Source: an uncultured Corynebacterium sp. (GTDB lineage Bacteria; Actinomycetota; Actinomycetes; Mycobacteriales; Mycobacteriaceae). From it: 5,780 bases of DNA. Numbering within the stretch: the stretch's first letter is position 1; each line of letters opens with the position of its first letter. The notes beneath the pieces are model-generated. The model made no database searches. It was not told where the DNA came from and saw only the letters and a program-made list of their open reading frames with translations. The stretch is from positions 1 through 5,780 of the forward strand of contig CAJZGD010000165.1 in assembly GCA_915275065.1 (NCBI GenBank), in the 5' to 3' direction. Shown one piece after another: positions 1-5,477 of the stretch. The translations under genes were made by a program, and so were the position numbers.

Positions 1-1
1 C

Positions 2-751
2 GGCCGCGCCGACGCCCCCACAAATCGCGCCGGGGCCGACTCCACCAGCGACCCCACCGGCGAATCCACCAGGGAACCCATCATCACCGCCCGGGGCGTC
101 CGAAAGTCCTTTCCCCTAGGCCGGTCGGATAGCATCGAAATCCTCCATGGTATCGACCTCGACATTTACCCCGGCGAGTTTGTCGCCATCGTGGGTGCCT
201 CCGGCTCCGGCAAATCCACCCTGCTCTATGCCCTCAGCGGCATTGACCTGCCCACCAGCGGCACCGTCACCATTGCTGGTCAGGATTTGGCCCAGTTGAG
301 CATGAAACAGTTGGAGGAATTCCGATTGAACCACATTGGTTTCATCTTCCAACAGCCGCAATTACTTGATGGCGTGACGCTTCGGGAGAACGCGCTCCTG
401 CCCGCCCAGTGGCATTCGAAACCGCACCAGCAGGCGGCGGCCGTTGATGCCGATCAGCGGTTTCACCAGCTGGGGATCGACCATGTAGCCCACACCGATG
501 CGGCCGCCGCCAGCGGTGGGCAACGGCAGCGCGCCGGCATTATTCGGGCCCTGGTGAATAATCCCGACGTGTGCTTCGCGGACGAGCCCACCGGGGCGTT
601 GGACTCCGAGAACGCGGCAGCGGTGTTGGACGTGTTGACGAAATTACACGAGGATGGGCTGACCATAGTGATGGTGACCCACGATGCCACGGTGGCGGCC
701 CGGGCGCAGCGGATTATTACCGTGACGGATGGTGTGGTGCCGGCAGCGTAG
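2..751 (+). CDS. ABC transporter ATP-binding protein, MacB/LolD type (5' partial)
   Basis: This is the nucleotide-binding subunit of an ABC transporter, expected to work on the cytoplasmic face with an FtsX/MacB-like permease. The reading frame is open from position 2 and has no ATG, GTG or TTG before the GTG at 191. That GTG is the Val just before Walker A, so the true start is off the window; 249 residues are visible. The first ~26 visible residues are a hydrophilic Ala/Asp/Thr/Gly-rich stretch, followed by the ABC fold. Visible motifs (visible-residue numbers) are Walker A GASGSGKST (65-73), Q-loop GFIFQQ (Gln 117), signature ASGGQRQR (the usual first Leu is Ala; SGGQ 171-174), Walker B with catalytic DE (194-195), D-loop GALDS, and the H-loop His 227 in VTHD. 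No permease gene follows, so it is presumably upstream. The substrate cannot be told. The family call is firm; the subgroup rests on the Q-loop and signature context. Confidence 0.9.
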   Translation, partial: GRADAPTNRAGADSTSDPTGESTREPIITARGVRKSFPLGRSDSIEILHGIDLDIYPGEFVAIVGASGSGKSTLLYALSGIDLPTSGTVTIAGQDLAQLSMKQLEEFRLNHIGFIFQQPQLLDGVTLRENALLPAQWHSKPHQQAAAVDADQRFHQLGIDHVAHTDAAAASGGQRQRAGIIRALVNNPDVCFADEPTGALDSENAAAVLDVLTKLHEDGLTIVMVTHDATVAARAQRIITVTDGVVPAA

Positions 752-830
752 GGCGTCGAAAAGCTAGAAAGCTACGAGGTTTGATAGGATCGACACATCT
801 TAGACCACAGTATTTTCGAGGAAGGCTCCC

Positions 831-2354
831 ATGGCGCGTTTTGTTGACCAAGTAACCCTGCATCTTACTGCGGGGGATGGCGGCAATGGATGTGCCTCCA
901 TTCACCGGGAGAAATTCAAGCCGCTGGGCGGGCCCGACGGGGGCAATGGTGGGCACGGCGGGGACATTATCCTAGAGGTGTCGCCGCAGGTACATACCCT
1001 GCTTGACCTGCACTATCGGCCGCACCTGAAGGCGGAACGCGGGTCGAATGGGGCCGGCGATCACCGCAACGGGGCGCGGGGGGCGGACCTGGTGCTGCCG
1101 GTGCCGGTGGGGACCGTGGTGCTCAGCGAATCGGGGGAGCAGCTGGCCGACCTCACCGCCGTGGGCATGCGGTTCATTGCGGCGCGCGGCGGCTTCGGTG
1201 GCCTGGGCAATGCGGCGTTGGCGTCCAGCGTGCGCAAGGCACCCGGGTTTGCGCTTCGAGGCGAGCCGGGGGAGCAGCACGACGTGGTGCTGGAGCTGAA
1301 ATCCGTGGCGGATGTGGGCCTGGTCGGTTTCCCGTCTGCCGGGAAGTCATCGCTCATTTCGGTACTGTCGGCGGCGAAACCAAAGATCGGCGACTACCCG
1401 TTTACCACGCTGCAGCCGAACCTGGGCGTCGTCGATGTGGGGCATGAAACCTTCACCATTGCGGACGTGCCGGGGCTGATTCCCGGCGCCAGCGAGGGCA
1501 AGGGCCTGGGCCTTGACTTCCTGCGGCATATCGAACGTACGGCCGTATTGGTGCATGTGGTAGATACCGCTAGTATCGAGCCGGGCCGGGATCCGATTTC
1601 GGATATTGAGGCCCTGGAGGCGGAATTGGCTGCGTATGAATCCATACTGGTGGGCGATGCTAGTTTGGGAGATTTACGGGATCGGCCCCGGATCATTGTG
1701 CTCAATAAGGCGGATATTCCCGACGCGGCGGAATTGGCGGAGTTCGTCAAGGAAGACCTCGAACAACAGTTTGGTTGGCCGGTGTTTATTGTGTCGGCGG
1801 TGGCGCGGAAGGGGCTGGAGCCGCTGAAGTATAAGCTGCTGGAAATCGTGCAGGAGGCGCGGAAGAAGCGGCCAAAGGAGAAGGCTGTGACCCGAATGGT
1901 GGTGCGGCCTAAGGCGGTTGATGCGGCGCGTGGCAAGAATGGTAAGCACCGTGATTTCACGATTGAGCCGGACCTGGAGAATGCGGGTGGGTTTATTGTG
2001 CATGGGGAAAAGCCGGCACGGTGGATCATGCAAACCGATTTCGAGAATGATGAGGCGGTGGGCTATCTTGCGGACCGGCTGAACCGATTGGGCGTGGAGG
2101 ACGCATTATTGAAGGCCGGTGCCGAAGCGGGGTGCCCCGTTACCATTGGGGGCATCACGTTTGAATGGGAGCCGATGACGTCCGCTGGTACCGCGCCAGT
2201 TCTCACTGGCCGGGGAACAGACATTCGATTGTCGCACACGAAGCGGGCGTCGGCCGCGGAGCGTAAGCGGGCATCGCAGGCGCGGCGCGGGCTGATCGAC
2301 GAGCTGGATTTCGGCGATGGCCAAGAGGCCGATCGGAAACGCTGGGAAGGTTAA
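831..2354 (+). CDS. obg: Obg family GTPase (ribosome assembly / stress GTPase)
   Basis: Obg/CgtA is an essential GTPase that binds the 50S ribosomal subunit and links ribosome maturation to growth and stress. The 507-residue product has all three domains. The Gly-rich Obg fold covers about 1-158, with GDGGNG and GGPDGGNGGHGGD. The G domain covers about 160-345: P-loop GFPSAGKS (166-173), switch I TT (192-193), DVPG (212-215), NKAD (292-295) and SA (322-323). The OCT domain covers about 353-450. A further ~55-residue tail rich in Arg, Lys, Asp and Glu follows, of the kind seen in actinobacterial Obg. The ATG at 831 gives the conserved MARFVDQV start and has a ribosome site GAGGAAGG (818-825) 5 nt upstream. 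The gene follows the ABC ATPase gene by 79 nt and precedes proB by 15 nt, so obg-proB is probably one transcript. No rpmA or rplU, the common upstream partners of obg, is seen here. Confidence 0.97.
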   Translation: MARFVDQVTLHLTAGDGGNGCASIHREKFKPLGGPDGGNGGHGGDIILEVSPQVHTLLDLHYRPHLKAERGSNGAGDHRNGARGADLVLPVPVGTVVLSESGEQLADLTAVGMRFIAARGGFGGLGNAALASSVRKAPGFALRGEPGEQHDVVLELKSVADVGLVGFPSAGKSSLISVLSAAKPKIGDYPFTTLQPNLGVVDVGHETFTIADVPGLIPGASEGKGLGLDFLRHIERTAVLVHVVDTASIEPGRDPISDIEALEAELAAYESILVGDASLGDLRDRPRIIVLNKADIPDAAELAEFVKEDLEQQFGWPVFIVSAVARKGLEPLKYKLLEIVQEARKKRPKEKAVTRMVVRPKAVDAARGKNGKHRDFTIEPDLENAGGFIVHGEKPARWIMQTDFENDEAVGYLADRLNRLGVEDALLKAGAEAGCPVTIGGITFEWEPMTSAGTAPVLTGRGTDIRLSHTKRASAAERKRASQARRGLIDELDFGDGQEADRKRWEG

Positions 2355-2369
2355 TCGGGGCGGAAAACC

Positions 2370-3479
2370 ATGGATGTGCGTGCCAACATTGCCGCAGCGA
2401 AGCGGGTCATTGTGAAAATCGGATCGTCTTCGCTCACGAATTCCGACCATCGGGTGGATGTGAGCAAGGTGGATCGGTTGGTGGATGCTATCGCCGCCCG
2501 GTGTGCCCGTGGTAGTGATGTGATCGTGGTGTCGTCGGGGGCGTTGGCGGCGGGGATGGGTCCGATGGGACTGCATTCGAGACCCACGGATTTGGCCACC
2601 AAGCAGGCGGTTTCGGCGGTGGGGCAGCAGCATCTCATGCAGACGTGGGCCACCAGTTTCCGCCGCTATGGTAAGCATGTGGGGCAGGTGTTGCTCACGG
2701 CTTCTGATGCGGGGGTGCGGCATCGGGCACGGAATGCGCAGCGCACAATTGATCGGTTATTGCACCTGGGTGTGGTTCCCATCGTGAACGAGAACGACAC
2801 GGTGGCGCATACGGAAATGCGGTTTGGCGATAACGATAGGTTGGCGGCGCTGGTGGCGCATTTGAGTTGCGTGGATGCGCTGGTGTTGTTGAGCGACGTG
2901 GATGGGCTTTATGACCGCAATCCCAGCGACCCGGCGGCGCGGTTTGTCCCGGAGGTGCGGGATGGTAATGATTTGAAGTCCGTGGTTGCGGGCGATGGTG
3001 GTGAGGTGGGCACTGGCGGCATGGCGTCGAAGGTGACCGCGGCCCGGATCGCATCTCGGGGCGGGGTGCCGGTGCTGTTGACCAGCGCGGATAATATTGC
3101 CGCGGCGCTTGACGACGCGCAGGTGGGAACGGCGTTTCATCCGAAAGAAAATCGGTTATCGGCCTGGAAGTTTTGGGCGCTCTATGCCGCTGATACTGGT
3201 GGTACGCTGCGGATTGATGCCGGCGCGGTGGCGGCGGTGACTACCGGCGGGTCGTCGTTATTGCCGGTGGGGATTACAGAGGTGTATGGGGATTTTCATG
3301 CGGGGGAGATCGTGGAAATCATTGGTCCCGAGGGGGCGATTATTGGCCGGGGTGAGGTTGCCTATGATTCGTCAGTGTTGACGGAAATCGTTGGGAAGCG
3401 AACTGATGTTCTACCCCCGGATATGCAGCGGCCGGTGGTACATGCGGATTATCTTTCCCAGTACGCTTCCCGGGCATAG
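2370..3479 (+). CDS. proB: Glutamate 5-kinase
   Basis: ProB phosphorylates L-glutamate with ATP to give gamma-glutamyl phosphate, the first and normally feedback-controlled step of proline synthesis, in the cytoplasm. The product has 369 residues, close to the 367 of the E. coli enzyme. An amino-acid-kinase domain fills about 10-260: VKIGSS (15-20, with the ATP-site Lys 16), SSGA (55-58), NEND (140-143), FGDND (152-156, glutamate binding), SDVDGLY (175-181) and GTGGMASK (214-221). A C-terminal PUA domain follows from about 277 to 360. The ATG at 2370 lies 15 nt after the obg stop and has GGGGCGGA (2357-2364) as a plausible ribosome site, so it is likely co-transcribed with obg. Its pathway partner proA is not adjacent; it begins about 2 kb downstream, behind two HtaA-type genes. 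All catalytic motifs are intact. Confidence 0.97.
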   Translation: MDVRANIAAAKRVIVKIGSSSLTNSDHRVDVSKVDRLVDAIAARCARGSDVIVVSSGALAAGMGPMGLHSRPTDLATKQAVSAVGQQHLMQTWATSFRRYGKHVGQVLLTASDAGVRHRARNAQRTIDRLLHLGVVPIVNENDTVAHTEMRFGDNDRLAALVAHLSCVDALVLLSDVDGLYDRNPSDPAARFVPEVRDGNDLKSVVAGDGGEVGTGGMASKVTAARIASRGGVPVLLTSADNIAAALDDAQVGTAFHPKENRLSAWKFWALYAADTGGTLRIDAGAVAAVTTGGSSLLPVGITEVYGDFHAGEIVEIIGPEGAIIGRGEVAYDSSVLTEIVGKRTDVLPPDMQRPVVHADYLSQYASRA

Positions 3480-3502
3480 CGCACACAAGATTACGTAGAA
3501 AT

Positions 3503-3543
3503 GGTTGAGGCCAAGGCAATCGAATAATCAGTTTGCCTCAACC
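3503..3543 (+). terminator. Possible terminator hairpin after proB
   Basis: A perfect 9-bp inverted repeat, GGTTGAGGC (3503-3511) and GCCTCAACC (3535-3543), begins 24 nt after the proB stop and encloses a 23-nt loop. The stem can gain two A:T pairs if one C is bulged. The following sequence starts TTTATGTT, a weak U-tract. The position suits the end of the obg-proB transcript. The long loop and poor U-tract make this less certain than the hairpin at 4992-5017. Confidence 0.45.
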
Positions 3544-3670
3544 TTTATGTTGGCTTGCCTTAAGTTATTTCGGTTACCCCTGCAAAAATATAGAGGCGTA
3601 TTGTGACAAGTTTTCCTGCGCTTTACGACGTGAGCAGGGGATACTAACGGGGGTAGGGGGTGGTTAATTC

Positions 3671-3700
3671 TTGTTTGGTTAGCCTTACCCCATCTATAGT
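3671..3700 (+). promoter_or_regulatory. Promoter of the HtaA-type gene
   Basis: A -10 element TATAGT (3695-3700) lies 18 bp downstream of a -35-like TTGTTT (3671-3676). Transcription would start near 3707, leaving a leader of about 40 nt before the ATG at 3749. The spacer holds a DtxR-type box (3674-3692), so the regulator bound with iron should block RNA polymerase. The match to the -10 consensus is good and to the -35 moderate, as is usual in corynebacteria. Confidence 0.7.
3674..3692 (+). promoter_or_regulatory. DtxR-type iron-regulator binding site
   Basis: The 19-mer TTTGGTTAGCCTTACCCCA matches the known DtxR/IdeR consensus TTAGGTTAGCCTAACCTAA at 15 of 19 positions. In the 13-bp core GGTTAGCCTAACC it differs at one base. 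It lies between the -35 and -10 elements of the promoter for the HtaA-type gene, the standard arrangement for repression in iron-replete cells. The match is seen directly; binding by DtxR is inferred. Confidence 0.8.
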
Positions 3701-3748
3701 TCTCAATGGATCTTTTCACCGAAACTCATACTCTTAGGAGATTTTTAT

Positions 3749-4942
3749 ATGTCTCGTCGGTTTTTTGCAACTATAGCTACGGCTTCTGCCCTGTCCCTGG
3801 GGGCATCGCTCCTCACCCCCGTTGCGGCCATTGCGGAAGAGGCTGGTGTGTGCCAGCAGCCCGGCCTGGAAATTCAGTCCGGCACCCTGAACTGGGGGAT
3901 CAAGAAGTCCTGGCGCTCCTACGTCACCGGCCCTATTGCCGGTGGCGAATGGACGACTGATGGTGCCGTCGAGGGTAACGGTCAGCCTGAAGATTCTGAC
4001 GCCTTCCAGTTCGTTTTTGAGGTTGATCCCGCCAATTCCCAGATCGAATTGAACCCGGACGGCACCGTGAAGTCCTCGAAGATCGCCACCCAAGATTCCA
4101 CTATCACCTTTACCGGTCACCATGGCTCTCTGGAATCCACCCTTAAGAGCCCTTACGTTGTCACCGAAGGTAATGATGTCACCCCAGGTGCCGGCTATGT
4201 TGGCTACTATAGCCCAGGCAAGAAGATGACTGACTACAAGCCTGAAGACCGTACCGATGCTAACCGGGTGACTGGTGCAGATACCTTTGCGCGGGGAACC
4301 ACTGATGGTTGGCAAGTCACTGATACCACCGCCACCTTGGACACCAAGGGCATGCAGTACACGCTCAAGCCCGGCACCAATGCTCGGCAAGGCATTGTTG
4401 AGGGCGTTGATATCCTCTTCTTGGGCTTCTACAAAGATGGCGATCCAGTGGATAACGTCAATGTGAACCTCAGCGTCAAGAAGGTGTGCAACGATCCCGA
4501 GCCGGAGAAGACCAGCGAGCCGGCAGCGACAACCACGACCGAAGAGCCCACTAAGACCTCTGAACCTGCGAAGACCTCTGAGCCTAAGAAGTCCGAGCCC
4601 GCTAAGACCTCTGAACCTGCGAAGACCTCTGAGCCCAAGAAGTCTGAGCCCGCTAAGACCTCTGAACCTGCGAAGACCTCTGAGCCCAAGAAGTCTGAAC
4701 CGGCAAAAACCTCTGAGCCCAAGAAGCCCGAGCCCGCGAAGACTTCCGAGCCTAAGAAGTCTGAGCCTGCTAAGCCCACCAACCCTAGTGGCCAGAATGA
4801 TCTTTCCTCCCGACCCAACTGGCAGAAAGTTCTCATTGGTGTGCTCGGGGCAGCCGGCATCGTCGGCCTGGTCGCAGGTATCTTCCAGGCGCTGGTGAAC
4901 GCCAATATGATCCCCGGTTTGAATAACTTCCTGCGTCGCTAA
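3749..4942 (+). CDS. HtaA-domain haem-binding surface protein with repeat stalk
   Basis: This appears to be a secreted, membrane-anchored haem-binding protein of the HtaA/HtaB/Cht group that corynebacteria use to take haem or haemoglobin at the cell surface. The 397 residues run in this order: signal peptide 1-29 (MSRR start, hydrophobic core, likely cleavage after AIA at 27-29); one HtaA domain, about 40-247; a stalk of KTSEP/KKSEP-type repeats, 251-345; a membrane helix, about 361-381; and a short amphipathic tail ending LRR. In the HtaA domain, SGTLNWGIKKSWRSYVTGPIAGG carries Tyr 58, and FTGHHGSL carries His 124/125; Tyr and His at such places are the known haem-contact residues of the family. 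Cys 35 and Cys 247 flank the domain and could form a disulphide. The ATG has AGGAG (3736-3740) 8 nt upstream. An iron-box promoter precedes it and a strong terminator follows. Lys is almost always AAG, suggesting high expression. Which named paralogue it matches cannot be settled here. Confidence 0.9.
   Translation: MSRRFFATIATASALSLGASLLTPVAAIAEEAGVCQQPGLEIQSGTLNWGIKKSWRSYVTGPIAGGEWTTDGAVEGNGQPEDSDAFQFVFEVDPANSQIELNPDGTVKSSKIATQDSTITFTGHHGSLESTLKSPYVVTEGNDVTPGAGYVGYYSPGKKMTDYKPEDRTDANRVTGADTFARGTTDGWQVTDTTATLDTKGMQYTLKPGTNARQGIVEGVDILFLGFYKDGDPVDNVNVNLSVKKVCNDPEPEKTSEPAATTTTEEPTKTSEPAKTSEPKKSEPAKTSEPAKTSEPKKSEPAKTSEPAKTSEPKKSEPAKTSEPKKPEPAKTSEPKKSEPAKPTNPSGQNDLSSRPNWQKVLIGVLGAAGIVGLVAGIFQALVNANMIPGLNNFLRR
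4553..4771 (+). repeat. Tandem 51-bp / 33-bp coding repeats (stalk of the HtaA-type protein)
   Basis: Three consecutive 51-bp units (4553-4603, 4604-4654, 4655-4705) encode the 17-residue KTSEPAKTSEPKKSEPA. Two shortened 33-bp units follow (4706-4738, 4739-4771), encoding 11 residues each (KTSEPKKPEPA and KTSEPKKSEPA). The 51-bp units are nearly identical; the last two have drifted more. The array covers residues 269-341. All unit lengths are multiples of three, so gain or loss of units keeps the frame and only changes stalk length. The Pro/Glu/Lys/Ser/Thr make-up suits an extended wall-spanning spacer, which is inference. Confidence 0.95.
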
Positions 4943-4991
4943 AACACGCAGCTAGAAACACCTGGACCCGGGTGAAAACCGCAATCTCTTG

Positions 4992-5017
4992 AAAGCCCCC
5001 AGACCTCTGGGGGCTTT
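4992..5017 (+). terminator. Intrinsic terminator after the HtaA-type gene
   Basis: The arms AAAGCCCCCAGA (4992-5003) and TCTGGGGGCTTT (5006-5017) are perfect complements separated by CC, giving a GC-rich hairpin that runs into TTTTCTT. It starts 50 nt after the stop codon of the upstream gene. Because the arms are complementary at both ends it may work in either direction. Its end lies only 25 nt before the ATG of the next, broken HtaA-type gene. Confidence 0.92.
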
Positions 5018-5042
5018 TCTTCACGCTAAGGATTATCACCTC

Positions 5043-5468
5043 ATGCTTCGTCGCATTACCACGATTACCCTCAGCGCCACGCTGGTCGCGCCCGTTGCTG
5101 TCGCCCCGATCACCGCCACTGCCTAAACCAACACCTGCGCAAACCCCACCATGACCATCCAATCCGGCACCCTCAACTGGGGAATGAAACATTCATGGCG
5201 GTTCTACACCAAGGGTCGCATCGCTCAGGGCGACTGGACTACCAGTGGTGAAGTCGGCACCAACAGCGCCAAAACCACCAGCACAGGCGCCGGTCGCGGG
5301 TTCGAGCGGGGGCCGTCCTGGAACCAAATCTTGGTGGGGATTTTCGCCGCCACCGGGGTGCTGGGCCTGGTCGGCGGCATCCTGCAATCACTCACCAACT
5401 CCGGCATGCTCCCCGAACTCATGGCAAATCTTCCCCAAAACCTAGCCAATTTCCTGCACCACCGATAA
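5043..5468 (+). pseudogene. Broken, internally deleted HtaA-type surface protein gene
   Basis: This is a second HtaA-family gene that appears dead. The ATG at 5043 (AAGGA at 5028-5032, 10 nt upstream) opens a 27-residue signal peptide, MLRRITT to ITATA, which ends at an in-frame TAA (5124-5126). The same frame then continues for 113 residues to the TAA at 5466-5468. The continuation starts TNTCANPTM and keeps [17 protein letters not shown], colinear with residues 42-58 of the upstream protein. Soon after WTTSGEV it jumps to a short Gly/Thr/Ser linker and a C-terminal membrane helix ([19 protein letters not shown]), again similar to the upstream protein's anchor. Most of the HtaA domain (the GHHG region) and the repeat stalk are missing. 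The ATG at 5151 could restart translation, but it has no ribosome site and would give a product without a signal peptide. Stop-codon readthrough or a sequencing error at 5124 are the alternatives to a true pseudogene. Confidence 0.8.
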
Positions 5469-5470
5469 GG
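5467..5470 (+). promoter_or_regulatory. Ribosome-binding site of proA, overlapping the pseudogene stop
   Basis: AAGG (5467-5470) is the only Shine-Dalgarno-like run before the proA ATG at 5478, 7 nt upstream of it. Its two A bases are part of the TAA ending the broken HtaA-type frame. This fixes the ATG at 5478 as the likely start and suggests that proA translation was once coupled to the gene before it. Confidence 0.5.
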
Positions 5471-5477
5471 TTGGCAT

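Noticed and set aside
785..790. TAGGAT as a -10 element for an obg promoter in the 79-nt gap before obg
   Set aside because: It resembles a -10 hexamer, but no acceptable -35 lies 16-18 bp upstream. It may be real but cannot be supported from sequence alone.
1394..2029. Minus-strand open frame of 211 residues within obg
   Set aside because: Long antisense frames are expected in GC-rich coding DNA. The Obg G domain and OCT motifs fully explain the region.
3577..3640. CCCCTGC / GCAGGGG inverted repeat (3577-3583 and 3634-3640) as a terminator or operator
   Set aside because: Only 7 bp with a 50-nt spacing and no extension of the stem; it is easily due to chance.
3528..3719. Minus-strand 63-residue frame across the intergenic promoter
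   Set aside because: It overlaps the DtxR box and promoter, has no recognisable motif and no clear ribosome site.
3734..4390. Minus-strand open frame of 218 residues antisense to the HtaA-type gene
   Set aside because: The sense strand has a clear signal peptide, HtaA motifs and a ribosome site. The antisense frame shows no recognisable domain.
4429..4905. Minus-strand open frame of 158 residues with GSEVFAGSDFLGSE-type repeats
   Set aside because: It is the antisense reading of the KTSEP repeat array; its repeats follow from the sense-strand repeats, and it lacks a ribosome site and a recognisable fold.
5043..5126. A free-standing 27-residue leader peptide ahead of proA
   Set aside because: The peptide aligns with the signal peptide of the upstream HtaA protein, and the same frame continues into HtaA motifs, so a nonsense-interrupted gene explains it better than a regulatory leader.
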